Origin: Thermomonas beijingensis
Lineage (GTDB): Bacteria > Pseudomonadota > Gammaproteobacteria > Xanthomonadales > Xanthomonadaceae
Assembly: GCF_020034655.1 (NCBI RefSeq)
Contig: NZ_JAIQDJ010000001.1
Location: forward strand, 248,001-312,000
Reading direction: 5' to 3'
Length of the DNA stretch: 64,000 nt
In this document: positions 30,841 to 39,057 of the stretch, in pieces
Position numbering within the stretch: position 1 is the first letter of the stretch
Layout of the letters: each line of letters begins with the position of its first letter
The notes under the pieces: generated by a model
What the model saw: only the letters and a program-made list of their open reading frames with translations
Told to the model about the DNA's origin: nothing
Databases searched by the model: none
Program-made: the position numbers and the translations under genes

Positions 30841-32325
30841 TCAGTAGGGCTTTTCCTTAGAAACATCTAAGGCTTTTGGCTGTCGCATCAATGCCATCAG
30901 AATGGTTGAGTCTTCGTGTGCAAAATAATGCGCCGGGAAGAGAGATCCCGCTTCCGGATGCTCTCGACGAACTGAAGCCGGAATTGTTTTCCCCAGCGGC
31001 TTCCACGCAGGTTCAATGAATGCACGTTCGGGTTCCTGAGCGGCGCTCAATCCACCTACCAGCAATGTTACGACAAGTAGGCCGTGCCAAAGTGTGCGTC
31101 CTTGCTGCTGCGCCAATGGTCTGATCGTAGCCAGGGCGAGTACACATAGTGCTGGGACTGATGCGCGCATCGCAAGGTCATTGCCAATGCCAAGATAGTA
31201 AAAGGGCAACAGACACAATGTCGCTACTGCGATTTGCATGGGGCGATTGAAATGGGTGATACGCGCCAAAATCAGTGCCAAAAAGCCGAATTCCAGCAAG
31301 CAAAACAGCACGTAACGATAGGCAAACAGATCCCATGTGCCCCACATTTCCGCCATCCAGCCGTGCGGGACTTCTGCGGCATCCATGCCTAGATACTTCA
31401 TGGTGAGCAATGCAATGGGTATGAACGCGAAGCAAGACCAGGGGGAGAACAGGATTTTGCGGTCGCGTCGCCATGCCAGCCCGAACAAAAAAAATGGAAA
31501 TAAACCAATAGCCGCCAAAGGTGACCAAAGAGGCACGGCAGTTGCGAGCAGTGGCGTGATGCGCGCGAGGGAGGGCTGCTGCCAGTGGCGCAGAATCAAC
31601 ACAATGCCAAGCCATGCTGGCAACGCATGGTTAGGTACCCAGAATAGCAAGGTGGTATTGGCTGAGTACTGGATGGATGGCATCCACCACTCGATGTGCT
31701 GCCCTGGCACGGCAATTTCTCGATATGCCCATGCATGACCGAGCAAATCCATTCCGCCAAACAGGGTCAACACCAACAAGCAGAGGATGCGTTCGCGCAG
31801 GGTATCGAATAGGCGGCAGGCAGCCAATAAAAACAGCCACCAGCCCAATACCGTCCATAAATAGATTGCGAAATTGGCGGCATCGGGGCCAAATAAATAA
31901 CCGACAGCTGCAGAGGGTAAAAAATAGCCTACAGGCGCACGTAGAATCAGGTGTGAAGCATCAGCGAGCAGGTAGGTTGGCGGCCAGCCACTGACGGATA
32001 GGTCATGCAGGACAGCATCGCGAGTAAGCCAGTCCGAATTGGAGTAGAAAAAATGACCAACGCCGGCAACTGCAGTCCATCCTAGCGATAGCGCAAAAAC
32101 ACTTAAAATGAATTTTGTGTTTAATCCCGTTGATCCTGTCGATGGGCCACGCAATGCTTGCCATGAGGCGAAGCTTGTCAATACCAGCAAGATAGCTGTT
32201 GCTAGTGGGATAAACCACAGGCAGAACAGAAGGATTGGGAGAATGAGATAGATGGCGATGGATTGGTCGATCCAATCTAAGCTAGTTGCCGGCGAAGACG
32301 CTGTCGCTGCACGAGGGATGAGCAC
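30841..32325 (-). CDS. Multi-membrane protein of unknown family, possible glycosyltransferase
   Basis: 494 residues with roughly eleven hydrophobic helices. It begins with GTG directly after the previous stop; GAGGAG lies 9 bases upstream and supports the start. After the first helices comes a polar loop SNSDWLTRDAVLHDLSVSGWPPTY with several Asp residues, a GT-C-like arrangement, but it lacks the HDSxxYxGQ and DLFF marks of the three 640-residue paralogues. I do not recognise the family. The location between the FAD protein and ddhD points to use or transport of the island sugar. Confidence 0.6.
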   Translation of the reverse strand: MLIPRAATASSPATSLDWIDQSIAIYLILPILLFCLWFIPLATAILLVLTSFASWQALRGPSTGSTGLNTKFILSVFALSLGWTAVAGVGHFFYSNSDWLTRDAVLHDLSVSGWPPTYLLADASHLILRAPVGYFLPSAAVGYLFGPDAANFAIYLWTVLGWWLFLLAACRLFDTLRERILCLLVLTLFGGMDLLGHAWAYREIAVPGQHIEWWMPSIQYSANTTLLFWVPNHALPAWLGIVLILRHWQQPSLARITPLLATAVPLWSPLAAIGLFPFFLFGLAWRRDRKILFSPWSCFAFIPIALLTMKYLGMDAAEVPHGWMAEMWGTWDLFAYRYVLFCLLEFGFLALILARITHFNRPMQIAVATLCLLPFYYLGIGNDLAMRASVPALCVLALATIRPLAQQQGRTLWHGLLVVTLLVGGLSAAQEPERAFIEPAWKPLGKTIPASVRREHPEAGSLFPAHYFAHEDSTILMALMRQPKALDVSKEKPY

Positions 32326-33882
32326 TTATTTTTTCTCCTCGTGATACTCATCATCCACATTGATGCCCCAGATTGCCGCCTTATCCACCACGCCCGCAGC
32401 AATCTGCCGCGCCGCTTCCTTGGCAGTGAGCATGGAGTGATCTTGGTTGTTGTAGCGATGCATACCGTTGCGACCGATCAGGAACAGGTTGGGTACCGCA
32501 TCCAGTGCGGTCTGTAGTTCGTCAAAGCGCGTATAGGCTTCGCCGAAATAGCCGGGATACGCTTTGGGAACATGCAGCACCACCGCATCCAGCGGCGCAT
32601 CGGCGCGCACCAGCCCGATCTGCACCATTTCCTTGTGGGCCATGGCTTTCATCGAGGCCTCGTCCATGTTCCAGAGTGCATCTTCTTCCTTGCAGAAGAA
32701 CTCCAGTCCCATCCATAGCGTAGTGGGGTCGGCCACCATATAGGGGCTCCAGTTATTGAACACCTGCACGCGACCTACATTGACCCCGGGTTCTTGGATG
32801 TAGATCCAGTTATCGTCCAGTTGGCGTGGGATGGCGCTGCGCGGGTAGAGCAGGCCCACGGTGATGAAATCGCGGTAGGAGAGTTGGCTGGCGATGCTGC
32901 GAACCTCCTGCGGGAAGCCACTGCCAGCAGCCTGTACCAAATCCTTGATGGGCATGGTGGAAAGCAGGTGACTGCAAGACAGCAAATGTGTCGAGCCCTG
33001 TGCATCACGGTAGGTGATGCCTTGCACGTGGCCGCCGTGCATATGGATGCCCTCCACGCGGCTTTGCATCAGCAGCATGCCGCCCTGCGCCACAAACCGT
33101 TGCGCGGCGGTTTCCCACATTTGGCCGGGGCCGTACTTGGGGTACAGGAAGCTTTCAATCAGCGAAGTCTGTTCGGCCTTGCCGCCCAGCCCCAGTACTT
33201 TCTTCAGGGCATGGGTAATGGCTTTGACAATGGATAGGCTCTTGATGCGCTGCGCGCCCCACGCGGCGCTGATTTCACCGCAGGGCACGCCCCAGACTTT
33301 TTCGGTGTACTCCTTGAAGAATTGCAGGTACAGCTTGCGACCGAAGCGGTTGACCAGGAAGTCTTCCAGCGAATGTTCAGGTTTGCGTGGATGGATCTTG
33401 GCCCAAACATAGCTGAGGCCAAAAGTGAAGGTCTTCCACGGTCCCAGCTTGAGCAGGGTGTCGGGGTTGAGCTTGAGCGGGTAGTCGAAGAACTGCTTGT
33501 TGAAGTAGATGCGCGAGAGTCGGCTGCGCACCAGCAGTACGCCTTCATCAGATTCCTTGGCATTGCTGGCAGGGACGTTGGCGCTGGCGCCTTGATAGCG
33601 CAGTTCGCGCCCGCTGCTTGTGTCGGCAGGTGCGGCGACTGGCATCAACTTGCGCCACCAGTCCATTACCCAGTCGGACTTGGAAAAGAACCGATGCCCG
33701 CCGATGTCGATGCGGTTGCCGTGATGCTCCACGGTGCGAGAGATTCCGCCCACTTGCGTGTCCGCTTCCAGCACGGTGATGTTGTCAATGCCAGCGGCCT
33801 GTAGTTCAAGTGCAGCGGTCAGGCCGGCAGGACCCGCACCGACGATGACGATGGCATGTTCTGTTGAATTGGAATTGCTCAA
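32326..33882 (-). CDS. FAD-dependent oxidoreductase, UDP-galactopyranose-mutase/amine-oxidase-like
   Basis: 518 residues. The dinucleotide-binding [16 protein letters not shown] is followed by an FAD-contact stretch [11 protein letters not shown] and [12 protein letters not shown]; the C-terminal FAD motif is [16 protein letters not shown]. Family members in polysaccharide loci are often annotated as protoporphyrinogen-oxidase-like or mutase-like without proven function. The only reasonable start is TTG at 33882, overlapping the GtrA-like stop (TTGA), with GGGGA 7 bases upstream; no in-frame ATG exists near it. It may catalyse a ring contraction or a redox step on a sugar; this is speculation. 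Confidence 0.75.
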   Translation of the reverse strand: MSNSNSTEHAIVIVGAGPAGLTAALELQAAGIDNITVLEADTQVGGISRTVEHHGNRIDIGGHRFFSKSDWVMDWWRKLMPVAAPADTSSGRELRYQGASANVPASNAKESDEGVLLVRSRLSRIYFNKQFFDYPLKLNPDTLLKLGPWKTFTFGLSYVWAKIHPRKPEHSLEDFLVNRFGRKLYLQFFKEYTEKVWGVPCGEISAAWGAQRIKSLSIVKAITHALKKVLGLGGKAEQTSLIESFLYPKYGPGQMWETAAQRFVAQGGMLLMQSRVEGIHMHGGHVQGITYRDAQGSTHLLSCSHLLSTMPIKDLVQAAGSGFPQEVRSIASQLSYRDFITVGLLYPRSAIPRQLDDNWIYIQEPGVNVGRVQVFNNWSPYMVADPTTLWMGLEFFCKEEDALWNMDEASMKAMAHKEMVQIGLVRADAPLDAVVLHVPKAYPGYFGEAYTRFDELQTALDAVPNLFLIGRNGMHRYNNQDHSMLTAKEAARQIAAGVVDKAAIWGINVDDEYHEEKK

Positions 33883-34322
33883 ACCACATTCCCCGAGGCG
33901 GCGCGACTGCGGCGCGATGTAGCAAAGAGTAGCGTTTTACGGGCGATGTAGTTGAAGGCAAACGTCACCACAGCGGCGGCCAGCTTCACTGCTTCTGGCA
34001 GTAGGCCCAGTTCTGTGACGCCGATCCACAACACCAGCTGGGTGATCGCCAGGCCTGCCACACCAATGCCAACAAAGGTCAGGAATTCGAGTGCGGGTGC
34101 ATTGCCGAACGCGCGCGCCCTAAACACCCAGCGGATGCTGAGGACATACGCCACAATCGCACCGGTGATGAAGCCCAGTGTTGCCGACCATGCCAAGCTC
34201 AGGTGCAGTAACCGCAGACACATCGAGAGCGTGCCGGTATCCACTAACAGCGCCAGCAGAGAGGCGGCGAAGTAGCGGATGAGGTCATGCTGCAAAAGTC
34301 TGGCGTTAAGGTGCTGGCGCAT
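33879..34322 (-). CDS. GtrA-like membrane protein (first copy in island)
   Basis: About 147 residues from the ATG at 34322 ([10 protein letters not shown]), overlapping the upstream gene by 17 bases. Four hydrophobic helices with the GtrA pattern [18 protein letters not shown] near the start and [13 protein letters not shown] at the end. GtrA-family proteins are believed to flip polyprenyl-linked sugars. It differs clearly in sequence from the second copy at 20842-21246, so the two may serve different lipid-linked sugars. Confidence 0.82.
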   Translation of the reverse strand: MRQHLNARLLQHDLIRYFAASLLALLVDTGTLSMCLRLLHLSLAWSATLGFITGAIVAYVLSIRWVFRARAFGNAPALEFLTFVGIGVAGLAITQLVLWIGVTELGLLPEAVKLAAAVVTFAFNYIARKTLLFATSRRSRAASGNVV

Positions 34323-36261
34323 GCGGTGTTGGCTGTGCTGATGATTGGATTGTGATGCCGGTATTTGCCAGCTCGCGACAAGCGTACAAGTAATACGTCG
34401 ATTCGGCACCGTTGTCAGGTGCCCAGATACCTGCTGCTGGGTAATTCAATGGGTAGTACAGGACGACATAGGTGAGCTTGTTCCGAGAATTCTCGCAAGC
34501 CTGACGCACGGCAGCAGCATCAGGCTTGCATGCGATGAAAGGCTCTTTGGGGAAGACCACGATGCGGCAATCCTTGCCTTGCGCATCCTTCACATGCAGG
34601 AGTTCTTTCCGTCGATAACCTTCGATGGATGTGGCGCGATTGAACACGATGCCGGACAACTGCTGTTGCTGGATGTAATGCGAGCGATGCAATACGCTCC
34701 AGGCCGGCAACAGGTTACCTAGCCATAACACTTGCGCATCGGGAGCGATGTTGATCCCGAAGGGTTGCGCATCATGCATCGGATCTGTGAACGCACGCTG
34801 CAGTGCAGAGCGCTGATCCCATTGGTATCCAGAAAATAGTGCGGCAAAGAAGAGGGCTGGAAGCGCAATCCAATACAAGCGGGCTGTGGCGTAGCGCTGC
34901 CAAAACCATAGGGTTGCCAACACTGTCGGCAATGACAGAGCGGCTGGCAGGCGTGGCTGCATCAGTGCATCTACCCAACGCATAGTGCCAAGCGGTGCGC
35001 CCCAGGGAGTCAGGGCTAGCGTATTGGGTAGCACGTAAATCATTGCGACGCCAAGGCACAGCACCACCAGAGTGCGCTGCAGTGGCATGCCAACGCGTTG
35101 ACTCAGCCAAGGCCAAACCCAATACAGCAGTGCCGCAATCATAAACATCGGGTGCGCGGCGGATGGCATCAACCCCAAGACCACGGCGCAGACAAACACC
35201 AGCAACCGGAGCTTGTCATGGGCAGGCTGTCGCCAAAGGCGTACGCAGAGCCAAGGCAACATTGCGGTGGCTGTCCAGTGCAGCAACCAATGCACACGCC
35301 ACAGTTGCAGTCCTGCCCCCCAAGCCAGATGCAAGCCATCGGCCAAGAGCAATCCAAGGGCAAATAGCATCACTGATGCACCGAGAACAGAGTGCAAATA
35401 CCGGCGCAAAGCCGGGGCTGCATGGCGGGCGGCGACTGCAGCTACGAACAGATCCTTCACTAAATAGTTCCAATCGCCAACGCCTGACTGCGAATAGAAC
35501 ACCACCAAATTTCGATCCCACACTTGCTGGAACCAGAGTGCATCCATGCGGGCAGTCAGAAAACTCAACTGCGGCAAAGCAAAACACGCTGCCGCCGCGA
35601 GTGTCGGCAGCCATAGCAAATGCAGCCAGCGGCGATCTTGCTGGGCAAGCCACAACCAGCCGATAACGAATGCAGGTCCCGCTTGCAAGGGGTGCAATGC
35701 GAGCGCGGCAAGCCCAAGCAGGCCGGCCAAGGTGCGGCGTTGTGCCACCAGCGCTGCAAGTGCTGCCAAGCACAAGGGCTCGGCAAAACTGCGCCCGGTA
35801 AGGAAGGGTTCGGCGTAGGACAAAATACCCCAAGCACCGTAGCTTGCCGGCAGCAGAAGCAGTGCCAGCAAGGCGGGAAAACGTGATGACTCTGGCAGCA
35901 GTTGATGCAGTAGCCCCCAGCTGGCAATGACAAATGCCAGCAGCCCGGCCAGCGTCAGCCACAAGAACGCGTTGCCAAGACCCAGCGTCTGAACCAGGTG
36001 CGCCACTAGGCTTGGGAACAAACTGAATTGCGCTTGGCTGCCGTAGGCAAAAAACAGATCGTGTGCAAATGGCGCCGGATCGAGTAGCGCAAGCACTTGG
36101 CCTGCGTAGATCGTGCTGTCGTGCAAAATGCCGTGATAGGGATGGAACAGCAACAGCAGGACAACAGCAAGCAAGCTTGCAGCCAGTGTTGTGGCGAATC
36201 CAGATTCGAGCCTTGGCTGTTTGGGGGGGCTTTGCTCTGTTGTAAGGAAGCCGGCGTTCAA
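34306..36261 (-). CDS. Multi-membrane protein, candidate GT-C-type glycosyltransferase (paralogue 1)
   Basis: 651 residues from a TTG at 36261, chosen because GAGAGT lies about 7 bases upstream; a TTG at 36312 would give 668 residues but has no visible ribosome binding site, and no ATG occurs in the N-terminal half. After one helix comes LHDSTIYAGQVL ... HDLFFAYGSQ, matching the two proteins at the other end of the island, as do HRSHYIQQQQLSGIVFNRATS and the final YYLYACREL. It is the island gene closest to the pilins (85 bases), the place where Pseudomonas aeruginosa carries the pilin glycosyltransferase genes tfpO or tfpW. Confidence 0.6.
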   Translation of the reverse strand: MNAGFLTTEQSPPKQPRLESGFATTLAASLLAVVLLLLFHPYHGILHDSTIYAGQVLALLDPAPFAHDLFFAYGSQAQFSLFPSLVAHLVQTLGLGNAFLWLTLAGLLAFVIASWGLLHQLLPESSRFPALLALLLLPASYGAWGILSYAEPFLTGRSFAEPLCLAALAALVAQRRTLAGLLGLAALALHPLQAGPAFVIGWLWLAQQDRRWLHLLWLPTLAAAACFALPQLSFLTARMDALWFQQVWDRNLVVFYSQSGVGDWNYLVKDLFVAAVAARHAAPALRRYLHSVLGASVMLFALGLLLADGLHLAWGAGLQLWRVHWLLHWTATAMLPWLCVRLWRQPAHDKLRLLVFVCAVVLGLMPSAAHPMFMIAALLYWVWPWLSQRVGMPLQRTLVVLCLGVAMIYVLPNTLALTPWGAPLGTMRWVDALMQPRLPAALSLPTVLATLWFWQRYATARLYWIALPALFFAALFSGYQWDQRSALQRAFTDPMHDAQPFGINIAPDAQVLWLGNLLPAWSVLHRSHYIQQQQLSGIVFNRATSIEGYRRKELLHVKDAQGKDCRIVVFPKEPFIACKPDAAAVRQACENSRNKLTYVVLYYPLNYPAAGIWAPDNGAESTYYLYACRELANTGITIQSSAQPTPHAPAP

Positions 36262-36345
36262 CCCGATACTCTCGACGCTTGGTTCAGCCGGGTATCTTGC
36301 ACCAGCAAGCAACTAGGCGAGCGGCGATGCGTGCAACGCCTGCAC

Positions 36346-36678
36346 TCAAGTTGCCAAGACGCAGTTGGCAGTTTCCATATCGCAGGTTGTTGTCTTGACG
36401 CCAGGATCCTGTGGGGTGCCAGTAATGGGCGCACTCATTACGGTAGCGGTGGTTGCTGTTTTGCAGGCCCTAGCAGGGGGCGCGCTTGGCGTGGTCTTGG
36501 TGTAGATGGCCGCCAGCGAAAAATTCGCGTAATTTTTCATCTCCATCTGGCAGGCCCCCTCTGCCGAGCGGATGCGGTAATTGTTGTACGCCGGCAGGGC
36601 GATGGCAGCCAAGATGGCGATAATCGCAACAACGATCATCAGCTCAATCAGGGTGAAACCGGATGTGCTGCGGTTCAT
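36346..36678 (-). CDS. pilA: Type IV major-type pilin, downstream copy
   Basis: 110 residues. Short basic leader ending in Gly (MNRSTSG), cleaved by PilD before Phe, then [19 protein letters not shown] with the conserved Glu5 and the N-terminal helix. The mature protein is short. The globular part has four Cys (GACQ, ARACK and a closing CDMETANC loop) and a Thr/Ser/Pro-rich stretch TTPSAPPAR that could carry O-glycans. It is preceded by its own sigma-54 promoter at 36715-36730. It shares 36 of 37 residues around the N-terminal helix with the second pilin but diverges after it. Confidence 0.92.
   Translation of the reverse strand: MNRSTSGFTLIELMIVVAIIAILAAIALPAYNNYRIRSAEGACQMEMKNYANFSLAAIYTKTTPSAPPARACKTATTATVMSAPITGTPQDPGVKTTTCDMETANCVLAT
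36550..36660 (-). repeat. Pilin 5' direct repeat, copy in downstream pilin
   Basis: 111 bases encoding the N-terminal helix to the first Cys. It encodes 36 of the same 37 residues as 37026-37136 in the other pilin, in the same orientation about 476 bases apart. Third-position differences show the copies are not recent perfect duplicates, but recombination between them would fuse the two pilins. Confidence 0.8.
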
Positions 36679-36714
36679 GGTCGGTGCTCATGGAGATGAC
36701 TCAACAGACCACTG

Positions 36715-36730
36715 AGCAAGAATCGGGCCA
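36715..36730 (-). promoter_or_regulatory. Sigma-54 promoter of downstream pilin
   Basis: Read on the minus strand: TGGCCCGATTCTTGCT. It has the invariant GG, ten bases, GC, and matches the consensus TGGCACG-N4-TTGCW at all but one position. It lies 37 bases before the pilin ATG, so the transcript start would fall about 25 bases upstream of the gene. It follows the terminator of the other pilin, so the second pilin has independent control. Confidence 0.8.
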
Positions 36731-36758
36731 ATGCAGTTGATTTCAGCTGAGTGGCCCC

Positions 36759-36784
36759 AAAAAAAAGAGGGGCCGAAGCCCCTC
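36759..36784 (-). terminator. Strong intrinsic terminator after upstream pilin
   Basis: On the minus strand GAGGGGC, loop TTCG, GCCCCTC, then eight T. A 7-bp GC-rich stem with a stable tetraloop and long U-tract is a textbook terminator. It lies about 30 bases after the stop of the upstream pilin gene and in front of the promoter of the downstream pilin, so it separates the two transcripts. Confidence 0.9.
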
Positions 36785-36815
36785 TATTGGTACTACCAAC
36801 TGTTGGCGGCTTGGA

Positions 36816-37151
36816 TCAGGTGGCCAGCGTGCAGGTGCCGATATCGTTTTCGCAGGTGGTTGCCTTGTCGCCAGGGCTTGCCGGGTTGAAAACGGTGGTG
36901 CCGCTGATCGTGGTCACCGCCGTGGTCGGGCCACTGCAAGCCTTGGCCTTCGGGGTCGGGGCGGACATGCCCGGGGTCATGTTGGCGGCCACGGCGGAGT
37001 TGATGTAAGCCTTGGCTTCGGCTTGGCATGCGCCATTGGCCGAACGGATACGGTAGTTGTTGTACGCCGGCAGCGCGATGGCGGCCAGGATGGCGATGAT
37101 CGCGACCACGATCATCAGTTCGATCAGGGTAAAGCCTTGTTGGTTCTTCAT
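36816..37151 (-). CDS. pilA: Type IV major-type pilin, upstream copy
   Basis: 111 residues from the ATG at 37151, preceded by AGGGGAT. Leader MKNQQG, then [19 protein letters not shown]. Four Cys (GACQ, KACS, TTCE and GTCT), the last two enclosing a short C-terminal loop; the protein ends CTLAT, like CVLAT in the other pilin. It has a sigma-54 promoter at 37252-37267, a long upstream region with a dyad, and a strong terminator, so it is a self-contained, PilS/PilR-type regulated gene and the likely major pilin. Confidence 0.94.
   Translation of the reverse strand: MKNQQGFTLIELMIVVAIIAILAAIALPAYNNYRIRSANGACQAEAKAYINSAVAANMTPGMSAPTPKAKACSGPTTAVTTISGTTVFNPASPGDKATTCENDIGTCTLAT
37026..37136 (-). 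repeat. Pilin 5' direct repeat, copy in upstream pilin
   Basis: Partner of 36550-36660. It covers the codons from the cleavage-site Gly to the first Cys. A crossover would delete the terminator, the second promoter and one C-terminal domain. Confidence 0.8.
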
Positions 37152-37251
37152 GGGTAGATCCCCTAGGGTTTTGGGTGGGTATTCACGTGCCGCAGTGCTC
37201 GCTGATCCAGTCCTTCGGCAGCCGTGCGTGTGGCACGTGCGGAAGGTAACA

Positions 37252-37267
37252 TGCAGGATGCGTGCCA
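37252..37267 (-). promoter_or_regulatory. Sigma-54 promoter of upstream pilin
   Basis: Read on the minus strand: TGGCACGCATCCTGCA. The -24 element TGGCACG is a perfect consensus match and the GG-N10-GC spacing is exact. The predicted transcript start is near 37240, giving a leader of about 90 bases before the ATG. PilR, encoded immediately upstream, is the expected activator. Confidence 0.88.
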
Positions 37268-37361
37268 ACATGCATTTTTGCGGTGTATTTTGCGTATTCC
37301 ATCGCACTCTGGGGACAAACCTGTTTGGAATGATGAATTGGGTGGGTGACGCACGGGGACG

Positions 37362-37386
37362 ATTTGTGACATATCGCGTCACAAAT
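37362..37386. promoter_or_regulatory. 25-bp dyad, candidate PilR activator site
   Basis: ATTTGTGAC (37362-37370) and GTCACAAAT (37378-37386) are perfect 9-bp inverted arms with a 7-base spacer. The centre is about 134 bases upstream of the predicted sigma-54 transcript start, within the usual distance for enhancer-binding proteins. Another GTGAC lies at 37346-37350, 20 bases from the GTGAC of the left arm. Assignment to PilR is inference. Confidence 0.5.
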
Positions 37387-37561
37387 TGAAGCTGGGTTCA
37401 GGTGTTTGGCTTGGATTGCAGGGAGCTTCAGGCCTTGCCGGTGACTGCGGCGTCCATAATCAATATGGATCTTGGCCACGGACAGGGCATAGGCCTGGCC
37501 GTCGATGCAGTGAAGCGTACAACTCCCGGGCGCGGCAGTCTTCAACGCGGACGATAGGGGG

Positions 37562-38983
37562 TCAATCGATCCCCAACTTTTTCAGCTTGTAGCGCAGGGC
37601 GCGGTAGGTGATGCCCAGTTGCGCGGCGGTGCGGGTTTTGTTGAAGCGGTTTTCGGCCAGTGCCAGTTCGATGGTCTTGCGCTCGACTTCTTCGATGAAG
37701 CTGGGCAGGGCACTGGTGGAGGATTCGCGCGGGTCGATTTTGCTGGGGTCCAAGCTGATTGCCGCTGGCGGAGTGGCGTGGGCGGGGCGGTGCAGATCCG
37801 GCAGGCGCAGGTCGGCGGCGCGGATGCCGTCGTCGTCGGCCAGGGCAAAGGCGCGCTCCAAGATGTTTTCCAGCTCGCGCACATTGCCGGGGAAGCTGTA
37901 ATGGGCCAGTGCTTCGATGGCGCCGGCGTGCAGTACCGGCTGCGGGCGGCCTTGCGCGGTGGCCAGCCGGGTGAGGATGGCGTCGGCCAACAGGGTCAAG
38001 TCCTGCCGGCGTTCGCGCAGCGGCGGCACGCGCAGTTCGATCACATTGATGCGGTAGTACAGGTCGTGCCGGAAGCGGCCTTCATCGACCAAGGCGGCCA
38101 GATTTTTGTGGGTGGCCGAAAGAATGCGCACATCGACGGCGACTTCGGCATTGGCACCCACCGGGCGTACTGATTTTTCCTGGATGGCGCGCAGCAGTTT
38201 GACCTGCATGGGCATCGGCAATTCGGCGATTTCATCCAAAAATAAGGTGCCACCCTCGGCGGCCTGAAACAGCCCGGTCTTGTCGGCATGGGCACCGGTG
38301 AAGCTGCCTTTTTTGTGGCCGAAAAACTCGCTTTCCATCAGTTCGGCCGGGATCGCGCCGCAGTTGACCGGCACAAACGGGCCGGAGGCGCGCGCGCCTT
38401 CGTCGTGGATGGTGCGTGCCACCAATTCTTTGCCCACGCCAGACTCGCCGGCGATATACACGGGGGCTTGGCTGCGGGCGACCTTGGCCAAGGTGGTGCG
38501 CAGGTCGGTCATGGCCGGCGACTGGCCCAGCAGGCGTGCGGCCATGCCGCCTGCGGCCGGCGAGGGTCTGCCGGTGTCGTTGGCTGTACGCGGTTGCGAG
38601 CCCAGTTTCAATGCGTGCTGCACCAGCCCGCGCAGCACGGTGAGGTCCACCGGCTTGCTGACAAAATCGAAGGCACCGGCTTTCAGTGCGCCAACCGCGG
38701 CTTCTTGATTGCCGAAGGCGGTGATCATCGCCACCGGGGTGTGCGGGTACAGTTGGGTGATTTCCTGCACCAACTCGATACCGGAACCGTCGGCCAGGCG
38801 CATGTCGGTCAGGCATAGTGCGTATTGGTTGTGGCGCAGCAGGGCGCGGGCGTCGTGCAGGGACGAGGCGGTATCACTCTTCAGCCCCATCCGGCCCAGG
38901 GTGAGCACCAACAGTTCACGGATGTCGCGTTCGTCATCGACGATGAGGACGCTGTTGGACGTACTGCGCGCGAGTGTATTCAT
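37562..38983 (-). CDS. pilR: Sigma-54-dependent response regulator PilR
   Basis: 473 residues from the ATG at 38983 (MNTLARSTSNSVLIVDDE). Receiver domain with the phospho-Asp in LTDMRLADG (about 58), AAA+ domain with Walker A GESGVGKE (about 177), the sigma-54 contact loop as GSFTGA (Ser instead of the usual Ala; about 226) and Walker B FLDEIAELP, then a Fis-type HTH at the C-terminus (KTRTAAQLGITYRALRYKL). It activates pilin transcription; two sigma-54 promoters lie just downstream. It follows pilS by 74 bases. Confidence 0.95.
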   Translation of the reverse strand: MNTLARSTSNSVLIVDDERDIRELLVLTLGRMGLKSDTASSLHDARALLRHNQYALCLTDMRLADGSGIELVQEITQLYPHTPVAMITAFGNQEAAVGALKAGAFDFVSKPVDLTVLRGLVQHALKLGSQPRTANDTGRPSPAAGGMAARLLGQSPAMTDLRTTLAKVARSQAPVYIAGESGVGKELVARTIHDEGARASGPFVPVNCGAIPAELMESEFFGHKKGSFTGAHADKTGLFQAAEGGTLFLDEIAELPMPMQVKLLRAIQEKSVRPVGANAEVAVDVRILSATHKNLAALVDEGRFRHDLYYRINVIELRVPPLRERRQDLTLLADAILTRLATAQGRPQPVLHAGAIEALAHYSFPGNVRELENILERAFALADDDGIRAADLRLPDLHRPAHATPPAAISLDPSKIDPRESSTSALPSFIEEVERKTIELALAENRFNKTRTAAQLGITYRALRYKLKKLGID

Positions 38984-39057
38984 TAGGTTGAAAGATACCC
39001 GGTTGCCGCGCTGCGTCCAAGTGCGACGTTTTGTGGCAGTGTGCGCAGGGGTACGGT

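Larger units (their letters stand above)
37152..37561. other. Intergenic region between pilR and upstream pilin
   Basis: 410 bases without a credible gene. It holds the pilin leader, the sigma-54 promoter at 37252-37267 and the dyad at 37362-37386. The part from about 37390 to 37561 shows no recognised element. An open minus-strand frame across 37183-37545 runs through the promoter and is not accepted as a gene. Confidence 0.7.

Noticed and set aside
15952-36261. Prophage-type GtrABC seroconversion cassette
   Set aside because: No integrase, attachment site or phage gene is visible, and the nucleotide-sugar genes are not part of such cassettes.
37362-37386. Dyad read as a CRP/Clp site (TGTGA ... 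TCACA)
   Set aside because: The spacing between TGTGA and TCACA is nine bases, not the six needed for CRP/Clp.
37183-37545. 120-residue minus-strand frame between pilR and the pilin
   Set aside because: It runs through the sigma-54 promoter and dyad, has no start signal and no recognisable protein.
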